From Clostridiisalibacter paucivorans DSM 22131 (lineage in GTDB: Bacteria; Bacillota; Clostridia; Tissierellales; Clostridiisalibacteraceae): DNA of 64,000 bases. Location of the stretch: positions 1 through 64,000 of the forward strand of contig NZ_JHVL01000004.1 in the NCBI RefSeq assembly GCF_000620125.1, read 5' to 3'. This document shows, one piece after another, positions 1 through 9,518 of the stretch (position 1 is its first letter; each line of letters begins with the position of its first letter). Made by a program: the position numbers and the translations under genes. The notes under the pieces are model-generated. The model did no database searches. It was given only the letters and a program-made list of their open reading frames with translations, and was not told the origin of the DNA.

Positions 1-155
1 CTTTTTACTTTCTTTAGGCTCTTTACTTTACCACTAAGCGATTCACTCCAAATCATAATAAAGATTTGGGTTCTCTGCTTATTCCATCAACTACTAACCA
101 CTAACTAATATCTACTAACTTCCTTTTTACTTTCTTTAGACTCTTTACTTTACCA
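1..155. repeat. Composite dispersed repeat at the 3' end of gpsA
   Basis: Bases 1-33 recur at 123-155 with one mismatch, so the block is bounded by direct repeats. Bases 19-98 match 38612-38691 at 78 of 80 positions. Inside is a small hairpin (CCAAATC, 8-nt loop, GATTTGG), followed by the CCATCAACTACTAAC arm found in the hairpin family elsewhere in the window. The right-hand direct repeat overlaps the last codons and stop of gpsA. No coding capacity is visible. The element may continue left of the window. Confidence 0.8.
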
Positions 156-1178
156 ACATTCATCTATATTATAAGATAAGTCTTCCATTTCATGGGTCTT
201 GTCTCGTAACATAAGGTTTATAACCGATTGTTTAACATCCTTATTTTCATAAAGCACCCCAAATATTTCTTCGGTTATAGGCATTTTTACTTTGTATTTT
301 TTTGAGAGCATATATGCTGATTTAGTAGTCTTTATGCCTTCCACTACCATGCCGATATCATTTATGGCCTCATTCATACTCATTCCTTGGCCAATTTTTA
401 TACCTGCCCTTCTATTTCTACTATGCATACTTGTACAAGTAACAATCAAATCACCTATACCTGAAAGTCCACCAAATGTTCTTATATTTGCTCCCATCTT
501 TATACCCAATCGAGAAATTTCATGAATCCCTCTATTCATCAAAGCTGCTTTAGTATTATCTCCATATCCTAATCCATCAGATATACCTGCCCCTAAAGCA
601 ATTACATTTTTTAGTGAACCACCTAATTCTACCCCTATAACATCAGGGTTAGTATATACTCTAAATTTAGGAGTCATAAATATATCTTGAACATATTCAG
701 CTACTTCTTTTTTTTCAGAAGCTACTACTATAGTAGTAGGCATATCTCTAGCCACTTCCTCAGCGTGAGACGGTCCTGATAATACAGCATATTTTGCATC
801 TGGAACAATTTCTTTTGCTATTTGAGATACCGTATCTAAAGTATCATTTTCTATACCTTTTGCTACATTAACCAAAACTTGGTCTTTATTAATATTTTCT
901 TTTATCGTATCTAAAATTGACCTTACTCCATGGCTTGGTACAGCTAAAACTATTACGGACTTATTAGTTGTAGCTTCTAATAAATCATCTGTTATTCCTA
1001 CATTTTCAGGTATAACTACTCCCGGTAGATAATTTACATTTTCCCTAGTTTTTATTATATTTTCACACTTCTTTTTATCTCTCAACCACATATCAACTGA
1101 ATATCCTTTTTTAGCCAAAGAAATAGCTAGAGCCGTTCCCCAACTACCTCCGCCTAATATACCGATTTCTTCTTTCAT
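150..1178 (-). CDS. gpsA: NAD(P)H-dependent glycerol-3-phosphate dehydrogenase
   Basis: This enzyme reduces dihydroxyacetone phosphate to sn-glycerol-3-phosphate, the backbone for phospholipid synthesis, in the cytoplasm. The 342-residue protein has the usual family length. An N-terminal Rossmann nucleotide-binding loop (GGGSWG, residues 9-14) is visible, as is the C-terminal substrate domain with the segment GGSLKNVIALGAGISDG. It is the last gene of a minus-strand run der-plsY-gpsA, and plsY uses acyl phosphate plus G3P, so the two act in consecutive steps. The last two codons and the stop lie inside a dispersed repeat. Identification is firm. Confidence 0.97.
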   Translation of the reverse strand: MKEEIGILGGGSWGTALAISLAKKGYSVDMWLRDKKKCENIIKTRENVNYLPGVVIPENVGITDDLLEATTNKSVIVLAVPSHGVRSILDTIKENINKDQVLVNVAKGIENDTLDTVSQIAKEIVPDAKYAVLSGPSHAEEVARDMPTTIVVASEKKEVAEYVQDIFMTPKFRVYTNPDVIGVELGGSLKNVIALGAGISDGLGYGDNTKAALMNRGIHEISRLGIKMGANIRTFGGLSGIGDLIVTCTSMHSRNRRAGIKIGQGMSMNEAINDIGMVVEGIKTTKSAYMLSKKYKVKMPITEEIFGVLYENKDVKQSVINLMLRDKTHEMEDLSYNIDECW

Positions 1179-1206
1179 CTCTAATCACGCCCCCAATTAT
1201 TTGATG

Positions 1207-1806
1207 TTATTTGGCCTTCTGTCCAAGTTTTGACTCCTTACCATGGGTTAATCTATATATATTAGTTCTATGTCTAAAAATAGCTAAAACAGACACTATT
1301 ATAGAAAATATCAAAAAATTAATATCAAAGGGTCTCATAGTCAATAGACCAACAAAGGGAAGTATTCCTACTCCTGTCACAGATCCTAGAGATACATACT
1401 TGGTTTTTATAACTAATGCTAATCCTACTAAGATACAAATTAAAGCAGTTATAGGACTAATAACCATTACTGAACCTATACTAGTAGCTATGCCCTTTCC
1501 ACCCTTAAATTTTAACACCACAGGCCAATCATGACCTATTATAACAAAAACTGCTGCAATAAGAGCTCCATAATATCCGTATATACCTCTACCTATAGCT
1601 ACAGCTAACACACCTTTCAAAGCATCAACTAAAAATGTCATCCCTGCTACCTTAGCCCCTAAAACTCTTAAAGTATTTGTTGCTCCTGCATTACCACTTC
1701 CATGCTTTCTTATATCTATTTTACCAAAAACCTTACCAAATATATAAGATGGTGATATATTACCTATAAAATAAGAAATAAGGACAACCAAAAATACTTT
1801 TTCCAC
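1207..1806 (-). CDS. plsY: Acyl-phosphate:glycerol-3-phosphate acyltransferase PlsY
   Basis: This integral membrane enzyme transfers an acyl group from acyl phosphate to G3P, the first committed step of phospholipid synthesis. All three family motifs are present: GSGNAGATNTLR, then GHDWPVVLKFKGGKGIAT, then RHRTNIYRLTHG near the C terminus, among about five hydrophobic segments. I chose the GTG at 1806, which follows AGGAG at good spacing one base after the der stop. An upstream in-frame ATG at 1860 would lie inside der and lacks a good site. The result is 199 residues, normal for PlsY. It precedes gpsA and probably shares a transcript with der. Confidence 0.95.
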   Translation of the reverse strand: MEKVFLVVLISYFIGNISPSYIFGKVFGKIDIRKHGSGNAGATNTLRVLGAKVAGMTFLVDALKGVLAVAIGRGIYGYYGALIAAVFVIIGHDWPVVLKFKGGKGIATSIGSVMVISPITALICILVGLALVIKTKYVSLGSVTGVGILPFVGLLTMRPFDINFLIFSIIVSVLAIFRHRTNIYRLTHGKESKLGQKAK

Positions 1807-1807
1807 G

Positions 1808-3124
1808 CTAGTCTCTCCTCTCTCTAAATTCGAATCGAATAGGAGTACCTTCAAAACCAAAAGAATCTCTAATTTTATTTTCTAAATACCTCTGATATGA
1901 AAAATGCATAAGTTCCTTATCATTGATAAAAATAACAAATTTGGGAGGCTTAACCCCTGCTTGAGTACCATAATATATTTTCAATCTCCTCCCTTTGTCT
2001 GAAGGTGGTTGATTTAGTAATACGGCTTCTCCAATTATATCGTTAAGTACACCAGTGGTTATTCTCATAGAGTTATTATTATTTACTGTTTTTATCAATT
2101 CTATTATCCTATTAACCCTTTTACCCGTCAATGCCGATATAAACAATACAGGTGCATAAAGCATAAAGGACAATCCATTTCTAACATCTTTTTCAAAATC
2201 TAAATAAGTTCTATTATTTTTTTTAACTAAGTCCCATTTATTTACAAGTACAATAGATGCCTTACCATTTTCATGGGCAAATCCTGCTATTTTTTTATCT
2301 TGCTCTGTAAGTCCCTTAGTAGCATCTATAACTATTAGGCATACATCTGCCCTTTCTATAGCGGTCAATGCCCTTATAACACTATATTTTTCTACATTTT
2401 CACTTACCTTACTTTTCCTTCTTATACCAGCTGTATCAATAAATACAAACCTATCTTCTCCCACATCAAAAGCCGTGTCAATGGCATCTCTTGTAGTGCC
2501 TGGTATATCACTTACTATTACTCTATCTTCACCTAAAATAGTATTTATCAATGAAGATTTACCTGCATTGGGTTTGCCAATCACAGCTACTTTTATAATA
2601 TCTTCATCATAATCAGTATCCTTGTCTTCTGGAAAATATTTTATTACTATATCGAGTAAATCTCCTATACCATATCCATGACTAGCAGATATATTTACTG
2701 GCTCTCCCAATCCCAATTCGTAAAAATCATAATAAGAATCTGGTATTTTATTGGAATCCAATTTATTACATACCAATATAACATTTTTCCCAGATTTTCT
2801 CAACATGTTTCCTACCTCTATATCTGTTGAAGTAAGCCCTTCTAGCCCATCAACTAAGAACAATATAACATCTGATGTTTCTATGGCCATTTCCGCCTGT
2901 CTTTTCATCTGAGAAAGTATAATGTCGTCATTATCTGGCTCAATACCCCCTGTATCTATTAGTGTATAATAATTATTTAACCATTCTCCCTCTGCATAAA
3001 TCCTATCTCTAGTAACCCCAGGTTTATCCTCTACTATTGCTATTCTTTTACCTGCTAATCTATTAAATAATGTTGACTTACCTACATTTGGTCTTCCAAC
3101 TATAGCAACTACAGGTCTGCTCAT
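1808..3124 (-). CDS. der: Ribosome-assembly GTPase Der (EngA)
   Basis: Der is an essential double-GTPase that helps assemble the 50S subunit. Two G domains are visible: the first with GRPNVGKS at about residues 10-17 and NKLD, the second with GKPNAGKS and NKWD. A C-terminal KH-like domain follows. Its 438 residues match the family. In Bacilli and Clostridia der lies near plsY and gpsA, as here; plsY starts one base after its stop. No sign of damage. Confidence 0.98.
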   Translation of the reverse strand: MSRPVVAIVGRPNVGKSTLFNRLAGKRIAIVEDKPGVTRDRIYAEGEWLNNYYTLIDTGGIEPDNDDIILSQMKRQAEMAIETSDVILFLVDGLEGLTSTDIEVGNMLRKSGKNVILVCNKLDSNKIPDSYYDFYELGLGEPVNISASHGYGIGDLLDIVIKYFPEDKDTDYDEDIIKVAVIGKPNAGKSSLINTILGEDRVIVSDIPGTTRDAIDTAFDVGEDRFVFIDTAGIRRKSKVSENVEKYSVIRALTAIERADVCLIVIDATKGLTEQDKKIAGFAHENGKASIVLVNKWDLVKKNNRTYLDFEKDVRNGLSFMLYAPVLFISALTGKRVNRIIELIKTVNNNNSMRITTGVLNDIIGEAVLLNQPPSDKGRRLKIYYGTQAGVKPPKFVIFINDKELMHFSYQRYLENKIRDSFGFEGTPIRFEFRERRD

Positions 3125-3163
3125 ACCATCACCTCTTTCATTTAAATAACACCATCTTAATAT

Positions 3164-4504
3164 TTACTTAATCAAATCTTTTACAAATAGATCTACAAAT
3201 TTTTCACCATTGACCTCTGCAATTATTACATTAGTTTGTAACTTTTCTTCTAACTCTTTAACAGTAATATCATCTAAAAATATATCTTCTCCACTCTTTA
3301 ACATTGAACGAGGAATAATTATGCCATCCTTAAGATCATAATCCTTAACTTGCATAAAAATATCCTTTCCCGTGACAAGGCCGGATACAGTTACAGAATG
3401 TCCAAAAAAATCGTTTTTTATAGCTTTAACATCTAAAGAAAGACCTGAAAAGCTATTTTCCATCTTTACAGCAATTTTTTTAATAAATTCAAATGCAGAT
3501 ACTCCAGTAATCAATAGATAACTTTTAGCTTTGTTCAAATTAATCTTTTCATCCTTTAATACCTTTTTAATTTCCATATCAAAATTTCTAATAAGACCTA
3601 CTCCATTTTCTATCTGAGGAAACCCTTCATATTGTTCTACTTTAGGTAATTCTACTCCTGCCAGTATATAAAACTCATCCGAAGCGTATATAAACCTTGT
3701 ACCTTTTTTAGTAAAAAAATATCTTTGGTATTCATGTATTTCATCTAATAATTTACTTGCTAATTGCTTATTATATCCATCTATGGGATATAATCCTTCC
3801 CTATATTTAGTAAGTCCCACAGGGACAACTGCCACCGAATGTATAGATGGATATAAATGGGATAAATCTTCCACTGTTTTTTTCAAGCTCTCTCCATCGT
3901 TTATCCCTGGACATAATACGATTTGACAGTTCATTTCTATATTTGCAGCACTAAAACGCTTCAGTATATCGTATAAATTTCCAGCATTTTTATTGTTCAA
4001 CATAAATGTTCTAAGTTTAGGATCTGTAGTATGAACAGATATATTTATAGGACTTATCCTATATTCTATAATCCTTTTAATATCATCTTCTGATATATTA
4101 GTTAATGTAATAAAATTACCTTGAAGGAATGAAAGTCTAGAGTCATCATCCTTAAAATAAAGGGTTTTTCTCATACCCTTAGGCAATTGGTCAATAAAAC
4201 AAAATATACATTTGTTATTACAGCTTTTGGCTTTATCTATAAGTGGATTAGAAAAAGCTATCCCTACATCCTCATCATATTCCTTCTCAATCTCCAACTC
4301 CCAAATTTGGCCATATTCTTTCTTTATAACCATAACTATATAATCATCAGATATATGATATTTATAGTCTATTATATCTTTTATTTCATGTCCATTTATA
4401 GATATAAGTAGATCTCCCTCTTCCACTCCTAGTTCTTCTGCTATACTTCCCTTAGTAACTGTCTCTATAATATTTTCATGTTTATCATAATTTTTAAGTT
4501 CCAT
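3164..4504 (-). CDS. DUF512 family radical-SAM protein with N-terminal PDZ domain
   Basis: This is a conserved clostridial family of unproven function, usually found beside der. Residues 1-70 look like a PDZ domain. A CxxxCxxC cluster (C95, C99, C102) follows and would bind the radical-SAM [4Fe-4S] cluster. The rest is the DUF512 region, ending in segments typical of the family (VEQYEGFPQIENGVGLIRNF). At 446 residues it is full length. The gene starts at ATG with AGAAAGGG upstream and lies 39 bp ahead of der, so cotranscription is likely. Substrate unknown. Confidence 0.85.
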   Translation of the reverse strand: MELKNYDKHENIIETVTKGSIAEELGVEEGDLLISINGHEIKDIIDYKYHISDDYIVMVIKKEYGQIWELEIEKEYDEDVGIAFSNPLIDKAKSCNNKCIFCFIDQLPKGMRKTLYFKDDDSRLSFLQGNFITLTNISEDDIKRIIEYRISPINISVHTTDPKLRTFMLNNKNAGNLYDILKRFSAANIEMNCQIVLCPGINDGESLKKTVEDLSHLYPSIHSVAVVPVGLTKYREGLYPIDGYNKQLASKLLDEIHEYQRYFFTKKGTRFIYASDEFYILAGVELPKVEQYEGFPQIENGVGLIRNFDMEIKKVLKDEKINLNKAKSYLLITGVSAFEFIKKIAVKMENSFSGLSLDVKAIKNDFFGHSVTVSGLVTGKDIFMQVKDYDLKDGIIIPRSMLKSGEDIFLDDITVKELEEKLQTNVIIAEVNGEKFVDLFVKDLIK

Positions 4505-4681
4505 AGTAATCCCTTTCTAATAATTAGTACCTAGTATTAATATTATATCATAATTTTTTCATTATTTATATTACATTTAATCATAATACCATTATAATCC
4601 TTTTAAATCAATGTTTTTATAATTAAATGTATATCATGATAATGACAAGAATATAGAAATAGTCACTAATCTTGTAAAGAC

Positions 4682-4748
4682 AGTTAGTAGCTTATGGTGG
4701 AAATCCTATGGATTTCATCATTAAACTACTAACTATTTACTACTAACT
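4682..4748 (-). repeat. Dispersed long-hairpin repeat (copy B, inverted orientation)
   Basis: AGTTAGTAG (4682-4690) pairs with CTACTAACT (4740-4748), and the tip GAAATCC-TAT-GGATTTC forms an inner hairpin. The copy is in reverse orientation relative to those at 10.3, 38.5, 39.1 and 62.9 kb. The left flank (from 4642) resembles the left flank of the copy at 60.87 kb (from 60830), so the unit extends beyond the hairpin. The rest of the 316-bp intergenic stretch 4505-4820 is A+T-rich with no other feature I can support. Confidence 0.75.
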
Positions 4749-4820
4749 ACTATTTTATACTTTGTCGTTTGTTAACAATCTCATTATATCAATTATTATT
4801 ATGTATTAAAACTAATAGCT

Positions 4821-5015
4821 TTAATGTCTTACTATAATATATGCTCCATTTTCCAAGTCATGAACCATCCCTAATGTTATTTTGGCAATTAAAAGAGCAA
4901 TTTTTTCTCTCTCTTCTTCATTTTTAGCATAAAAAACAGGTACACTTCCTCCACTTACACATTCTTTATTCACTGTTATTATTGCAAGTATGCTTTCTTT
5001 AATACCTATATCCAT
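4821..5015 (-). CDS. Small capping-complex-type subunit paired with YIEGIA protein
   Basis: This 64-residue soluble protein follows the YIEGIA membrane protein with a gap of about 10 bp. Small partners of this size and position are annotated as capping complex subunits for YIEGIA proteins in spore formers, and I assign it mainly by that context. The ATG at 5015 follows AGGAGG at proper spacing; a TTG one codon upstream is less likely. It contains an N-terminal beta-rich stretch and ends in a GAYIIVRH segment. Its biochemical role is not established. Confidence 0.65.
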   Translation of the reverse strand: MDIGIKESILAIITVNKECVSGGSVPVFYAKNEEEREKIALLIAKITLGMVHDLENGAYIIVRH

Positions 5016-5026
5016 CAAAACTCCTC

Positions 5027-5941
5027 CTAATCAGCAGCTTTCCTTCCAATTCTAGATGCTAAAGGCTTTCTTTTGGAACTTTCTAAAACTATAGTATCTT
5101 TTACAGCTTTCACTAGAGCATCTACATCTGGCTCCATGGCTACTATGGCCATTACTACATTTCCATTTTCTAGATTTCGTCGAGCTATGGGAGTAAAGTC
5201 AGGCTCATCAAGATCCTTCCTTATCCCTAATAATGTAGCTGCATTATGTTGTATAGCTTGGCGTTGCCCCGCACTAGAAAGTATTGCAATACTATTTTCA
5301 TTTTTAGGTATTATTTCTACTGCAATCCCCTTTTCCATATATATCTTTTGTGATGCTTTAAGTCCCACATTCATAATTATTACATCATTAACTTTAAGCA
5401 ATGGACCTTCAAAAGATATCTTAGCTGGTTTAACATCTGCTATTTCATATATCTTTTGCCTTGCTATAACTTTATTTAAATATATTACAATTATCGTTCC
5501 AAGCACTGCACCTATTACAACTGAAACCCTATTATCAAATACCTGATTTACAATAGTTATTATTGTACTGACTAATAATGAAGTCAACATAGCTACATAA
5601 TTTCTGGCCTCAAATGCTTTAGCAATATCCTCTATGTAAGCTGTACCTCGAGAAACCATTTCTGTAGGTTCTATATTATCTAAACTCTGTCTTTCCAAAT
5701 TTCTTACATCTCTAAATTGTTGAGCAGCCAACGCTAAAAAAGTTACAGCACTATATTCCATCTCAAATATAGCTGGAATAGCTAAACTTCCCAAGCTAGA
5801 AGCTATCAAGCCCAAAGCTAAATGAGAAAAAAAACCTTGAGGATAACTGGGGTACTGTCTATAATCTATTCGCAATAATGATATCCTAGATGCCAACCCC
5901 AATATTATAGATGTAATTATTATATGACCATATTTAAACAA
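5027..5941 (-). CDS. YIEGIA-family membrane protein
   Basis: The family is named for a motif that here reads YIEDIA (residues 102-107), preceded by the characteristic QQFRDVR (residues 75-80). Several hydrophobic segments sit in the first half (about residues 5-20, 40-60, 115-155), and a soluble C-terminal half follows. It starts at TTG with AGGTGG upstream. Homologues occur in spore formers near der, gpsA and spoIVA, the neighbourhood seen here, which suggests a role in spore envelope or membrane function. That role is inferred from context. Confidence 0.75.
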   Translation of the reverse strand: MFKYGHIIITSIILGLASRISLLRIDYRQYPSYPQGFFSHLALGLIASSLGSLAIPAIFEMEYSAVTFLALAAQQFRDVRNLERQSLDNIEPTEMVSRGTAYIEDIAKAFEARNYVAMLTSLLVSTIITIVNQVFDNRVSVVIGAVLGTIIVIYLNKVIARQKIYEIADVKPAKISFEGPLLKVNDVIIMNVGLKASQKIYMEKGIAVEIIPKNENSIAILSSAGQRQAIQHNAATLLGIRKDLDEPDFTPIARRNLENGNVVMAIVAMEPDVDALVKAVKDTIVLESSKRKPLASRIGRKAAD

Positions 5942-6042
5942 TTAACCACCTTCTAACCTTACTTTACTATATAAGATTATTATTTCTATATTGTGGCTTT
6001 TAATTCATAGAAAAAACAAAACAATTTATTATTAAATATAAT

Positions 6043-6085
6043 AAAAAAGCTATCAGCCAGTTTAAACTAGCTGATAGCTTTTTTA
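6043..6085 (-). terminator. Rho-independent terminator of glyA
   Basis: A long A+T-flanked hairpin has AAAAAGCTATCAGC and GCTGATAGCTTTTTT as its arms around a 12-nt loop. It overlaps the glyA stop codon and has a T run on the minus strand. The A run on the other side means it could also work on plus-strand transcripts. Confidence 0.9.
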
Positions 6086-7315
6086 TTCATATAAAGGATA
6101 TTTTTTACAGAGCTTTGATACCATGTCTTTTATATTATCCCTATCATTATTTTCATCTAGTGTTAATGCTATAATCTCAGCTATAACTTTCATATCTTCT
6201 TCGTTCATACCTCTCGTAGTCACAGCTGGAGTACCTATTCTGATTCCACTAGTTACAAATGGGCTTTCAGTATCAAAAGGCACAGTATTTTTATTAGTAG
6301 TTACTCCAATATCATCTAAAAGTTTTTCAGCCTTTTTGCCTGTAATGCCCTTACTTCTTAAGTTTATTAAAATTAGATGGTTATCTGTACCACCAGATAC
6401 TAAATTAAATCCATAAGATATCAACCCTTCAGCTAATGCCTTACTATTTTTTAATACCTGTTGTTGATAGATCTTAAATTCGTCAGTTAAGGCCTCTTTA
6501 AAACTAACTGCCTTTGAAGCAATAACATGCATTAATGGACCACCTTGTATGCCTGGAAATATGGCTTTATCAATCTTTTTAGCATATTTTTCTTTACAAA
6601 GAATAACTCCTCCTCTAGGTCCTCTCAATGTCTTATGAGTTGTAGTAGTAACAAAATCCGCATAAGGTACTGGGCTAGGGTGTAATCCTGTTGCAACTAG
6701 TCCAGCTATATGAGCCATATCTACCATTAGATATGCACCTACTTCATCTGCTATATCTTTAAATCTTTTAAAATCTATAATTCTAGGATAAGCACTTGCT
6801 CCTGCCACTATCATTTTTGGTTTCTCCTGTAGTGCTATCTCCCTTACCTTATCATAGTCAATAGTTTCAGTATCTTTATCTACACCATAGGATACAAATT
6901 TAAAGTATGTACCAGAAATATTCACAGGGCTTCCATGGGTTAAATGTCCTCCATGTGAAAGGTTCATACCCATTACTTTGTCTCCAGGCTCTAATACTGC
7001 AAAATAGACTCCTAAATTAGCATTGGCACCTGAATGCGGCTGTACATTAGCATGATCTGCCCCAAACAACTCCTTTAACCTATCTCTAGCCAAATCTTCT
7101 GCTATATCTACATACTCACATCCTCCATAATATCTTTTATGAGGATATCCTTCAGCATATTTATTAGTCATATAGCTACCCATAGCTTCCATAACAGCTT
7201 TAGAAACAAAGTTTTCAGAGGCTATAAGTTCTATCTTATCTTTCTGTCTACCAAGTTCTAAATCTATTGCCTTCATTATCTCCAAATCTACTTCTTTCAA
7301 ATTATCAAAATTCAT
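6083..7315 (-). CDS. glyA: Serine hydroxymethyltransferase
   Basis: This PLP enzyme interconverts serine and glycine and supplies methylene-tetrahydrofolate. The PLP lysine is K228 in [14 protein letters not shown], and the N-terminal IELIASENF motif is intact. At 410 residues it is of normal length. The ATG follows a good site (AAGGAGG). The gene ends in its own strong terminator, which separates it from the YIEGIA genes downstream. It is probably a single-gene transcript. Confidence 0.98.
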   Translation of the reverse strand: MNFDNLKEVDLEIMKAIDLELGRQKDKIELIASENFVSKAVMEAMGSYMTNKYAEGYPHKRYYGGCEYVDIAEDLARDRLKELFGADHANVQPHSGANANLGVYFAVLEPGDKVMGMNLSHGGHLTHGSPVNISGTYFKFVSYGVDKDTETIDYDKVREIALQEKPKMIVAGASAYPRIIDFKRFKDIADEVGAYLMVDMAHIAGLVATGLHPSPVPYADFVTTTTHKTLRGPRGGVILCKEKYAKKIDKAIFPGIQGGPLMHVIASKAVSFKEALTDEFKIYQQQVLKNSKALAEGLISYGFNLVSGGTDNHLILINLRSKGITGKKAEKLLDDIGVTTNKNTVPFDTESPFVTSGIRIGTPAVTTRGMNEEDMKVIAEIIALTLDENNDRDNIKDMVSKLCKKYPLYE

Positions 7316-7385
7316 CCTTCAACCTCCTTGTTTTTTTATAAATACATTTTCTATATATAGTTTACTATATTTTTACTATTTTCCC

Positions 7386-7413
7386 TTGAATATTTTTTTT
7401 GCTAATATATAAT
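7386..7413 (+). promoter_or_regulatory. Vegetative-type promoter for the ThrE transporter genes
   Basis: TTGAAT at 7386-7391 and TATAAT at 7408-7413 are separated by 16 bp, about 105 bp before the ATG at 7518. Confidence 0.55.
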
Positions 7414-7517
7414 ATAGCCATGTCAATATCTTATTTTCTATGCAACGAGTATATTATAACATTTTTTTAATATTTCATACAATAATTTTTCGTTATTTGC
7501 TATCTGGAGGTGTTAAC

Positions 7518-8291
7518 ATGAATAAAAAAGATATCAAAAATTTACTAATCTTGTCTATATTAGCAGGAAAAATTATGCTAAAAAGTGGTGCGGAAACCTA
7601 TAGGGTAGAAGACACTATTTCTAGAATATGTAGGTCTAGAAAGATTAAATTTGTTCAATCCTTCGTAACTCCAACAGGTATATTTTTATCCGTTGAGCAC
7701 GAAGATGAAATATTCTCTTATATTAAAAGAGTAAAATCTATTGAAATAGATTTAGAAAAAATTACTCTGGTGAATAACTTTTCTAGAGACTTTGTAAATT
7801 CAAATATGTCAGTATCTGAAGGTATGAAGATACTGGATAAAATAAATGAAAAACAACCTATATCCAATAAAATAAAATATTTTTCTGGAGGATTAGTTGG
7901 TGCTTTTTCCTCTGCGCTATTTGGAGGTAATTTATTTGACTTTATTGCTGCATTCTTTACTAGTTTTATAGTAGTATTTGTAGTTAAATATATGTCAAAA
8001 TTAAATATAACTTATTTCTTATCAAATGTTATAGGAAGTATAGTAGCAACCCTATTTGCAATTGTTTTTTCACATATACATTACTCCACAAACATTGATA
8101 TGATAATTATTGGATCAATAATGCCGCTAGTACCTGGAGTTGCCATTACTAACGCAATAAGAGATTCCATCTCCTCTGAGTTTTTATCTGGAGTTTCAAG
8201 AACCATGGAGGCCATAATAACAGCTTTAGCCATCGCCTTTGGAGTAGGTATTACGTTAAATATATATTTGAATTTTTTTGGAGGGATATAA
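7518..8291 (+). CDS. ThrE/YjjP-type threonine/serine exporter, large subunit
   Basis: It is the first half of a two-gene threonine/serine exporter (ThrE superfamily). Residues 1-110 form a soluble domain with the family sequence KSGAETYRVEDTI, and about five membrane segments follow. I chose ATG 7518, which follows GGAGG by 7 bases. An upstream in-frame ATG at 7440 would add an unlikely leader with no ribosome-binding site. The resulting 257 residues are typical for the split form. The partner gene starts two bases after the stop. Confidence 0.85.
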   Translation: MNKKDIKNLLILSILAGKIMLKSGAETYRVEDTISRICRSRKIKFVQSFVTPTGIFLSVEHEDEIFSYIKRVKSIEIDLEKITLVNNFSRDFVNSNMSVSEGMKILDKINEKQPISNKIKYFSGGLVGAFSSALFGGNLFDFIAAFFTSFIVVFVVKYMSKLNITYFLSNVIGSIVATLFAIVFSHIHYSTNIDMIIIGSIMPLVPGVAITNAIRDSISSEFLSGVSRTMEAIITALAIAFGVGITLNIYLNFFGGI

Positions 8292-8292
8292 T

Positions 8293-8745
8293 ATGATCTA
8301 TAATTTTATAAAACATTTTATCTTAGCTTTTTTCTCTTCTGCAGGCTTTTCAGTAATATTTAACGCCCCCAGAAATTGTATAATTAAATCAGGATTGAGC
8401 GGTGCCTTTGGTTGGCTAGTTTATAAAATAATAAATAGTTTATTCTTTTCTTCTGTAGCTGGATCTTTTCTTGGTGCTATAACTGTAGGATTTTTAGGAG
8501 AAGTATTTGCTAGATTTTTCAAAAAACCTGCCACTGTATTTATAATACCAGGTATAGTTCCATTAGTTCCTGGAGCAGGTATGTATTATACTATGTTAGC
8601 TATTATAGAAAAAAGATTTATAGATGCAGCCAATAAAGGAAGTGAAGTCCTATTTATTGCAGCGGCTATAGCTAGTGGTATCATAATCTCTTCTTCCATT
8701 AGTCAAATATTATCTACAAAAAAGAAAAAAAGAAAGAAAATATAA
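8293..8745 (+). CDS. ThrE/YjjB-type threonine/serine exporter, small subunit
   Basis: This 150-residue membrane protein corresponds to the C-terminal half of ThrE (DUF3815/YjjB type), with about four to five hydrophobic segments and the family stretch IPGIVPLVPGAGMYY. The ATG at 8293 has GGAGGG 7 bases upstream, embedded in the end of the preceding gene, so the two are translationally linked. A lysine-rich tail ends the protein. The fused ThrE arrangement is split here, as in many Firmicutes. Confidence 0.85.
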   Translation: MIYNFIKHFILAFFSSAGFSVIFNAPRNCIIKSGLSGAFGWLVYKIINSLFFSSVAGSFLGAITVGFLGEVFARFFKKPATVFIIPGIVPLVPGAGMYYTMLAIIEKRFIDAANKGSEVLFIAAAIASGIIISSSISQILSTKKKKRKKI

Positions 8746-8781
8746 AAATAGCTATTGACCATTAACTAATAACTATTTTTA
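8743..8781. terminator. Bidirectional terminator between convergent genes
   Basis: TAAAAATAGCTATT pairs with AATAACTATTTTTA with one mismatch, with A and T runs on both sides. It lies between the convergent ThrE small subunit and the CsoR-like gene. The loop contains ATTAACTAAT, reminiscent of the dispersed repeat arms. Confidence 0.7.
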
Positions 8782-8799
8782 TATTTCTAAATCCCATAT

Positions 8800-9069
8800 T
8801 TATTTTGTATATTTCAATATAGTGTCGATTAACTTATCTAGTTCCTGATCGTTATCCTCTAATTCTACACTATTCTTTATACAATCCTTCATATGATTTT
8901 CTAATATTATGCCTCCAACTTTGTTTAGTGCAGCTCTGGCTGCAGCAACTTGTACTAATATATCAGGACAACATTTATTTTGTGAAACCATACGTTGAAT
9001 ACCTTTTATTTGTCCCTCTATACGCCTCAATCTTTTAATGACATTATCCGTTTTATTTATATTTTCCAT
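8800..9069 (-). CDS. CsoR-family metal-sensing transcriptional repressor
   Basis: This 89-residue all-helical protein belongs to the CsoR/RcnR (DUF156) family. The copper-type ligand set Cys-His-Cys is present as C34, H59 and C63, which favours Cu(I) or a thiol-type signal over nickel sensing. The family stretch RLRRIEGQIKGIQRM begins near residue 13. No copper exporter or chaperone lies beside it; the RseC-like and tcdA genes upstream are in the same direction. The regulated target is therefore not evident here. Confidence 0.85.
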   Translation of the reverse strand: MENINKTDNVIKRLRRIEGQIKGIQRMVSQNKCCPDILVQVAAARAALNKVGGIILENHMKDCIKNSVELEDNDQELDKLIDTILKYTK

Positions 9070-9087
9070 ACTGCTAATCCTCCTGCA

Positions 9088-9513
9088 CTATTTTATTATC
9101 TTTACCATTTCTAATTTTAAACTCTGATTCTTTTGTATGCTTTTATCTATAAATCTTAAAATAGTAAAAGAAACAGCTAAGGATAAAATTCCTATACCAA
9201 ATCCCATTACTTCATAGTTATCGTATCCCATCCCTTGAAATATACTATTTCCAATTACAATTCCCAACACTAATAAGAGTAGAGGTATCCCATATAATAT
9301 CATTGAACCCTTAAGTATTGTCTTCGCCTCCATCTCGATCTCTACATAATCTCCTATACTGGCATTTAATTTGTTCTCTATATTTACCCTTATAGAAGGT
9401 ACTGAACATCCTCCACCACAATGGGCACAATTTTCTCCACATGAACTAGTTCTTCTCACATCTACTTCTGCAAATCTACCATCTACAGATATTACATGAC
9501 CTATTTGGTCCAT
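9088..9513 (-). CDS. RseC/SoxR-reducing-system family membrane protein
   Basis: The N-terminal domain carries a cysteine cluster CGENCAHCGGGC, and two membrane segments (about residues 70-90 and 97-117) follow, the usual RseC layout. In proteobacteria RseC relates to SigE and SoxR control. In Clostridia related genes often accompany Rnf-type redox genes, but none are present here. I chose ATG 9513, 8 bases after GAGGAG; a GTG at 9522 is the alternative. It starts a few bases after the tcdA stop. Confidence 0.8.
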   Translation of the reverse strand: MDQIGHVISVDGRFAEVDVRRTSSCGENCAHCGGGCSVPSIRVNIENKLNASIGDYVEIEMEAKTILKGSMILYGIPLLLLVLGIVIGNSIFQGMGYDNYEVMGFGIGILSLAVSFTILRFIDKSIQKNQSLKLEMVKIIK

Positions 9514-9518
9514 TATAA

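Noticed and set aside
1211-1534. Plus-strand frame over plsY as a gene
   Set aside because: It mirrors the membrane segments of plsY on the other strand and has no ribosome site.
5073-5546. Long plus-strand reading frame over the YIEGIA gene
   Set aside because: It is a shadow of the real minus-strand gene, with no ribosome site and no protein-like features.
7440-7517. Upstream in-frame start for the ThrE-type gene
   Set aside because: The ATG at 7440 has no ribosome-binding site, and the strong GGAGG is placed for ATG 7518.
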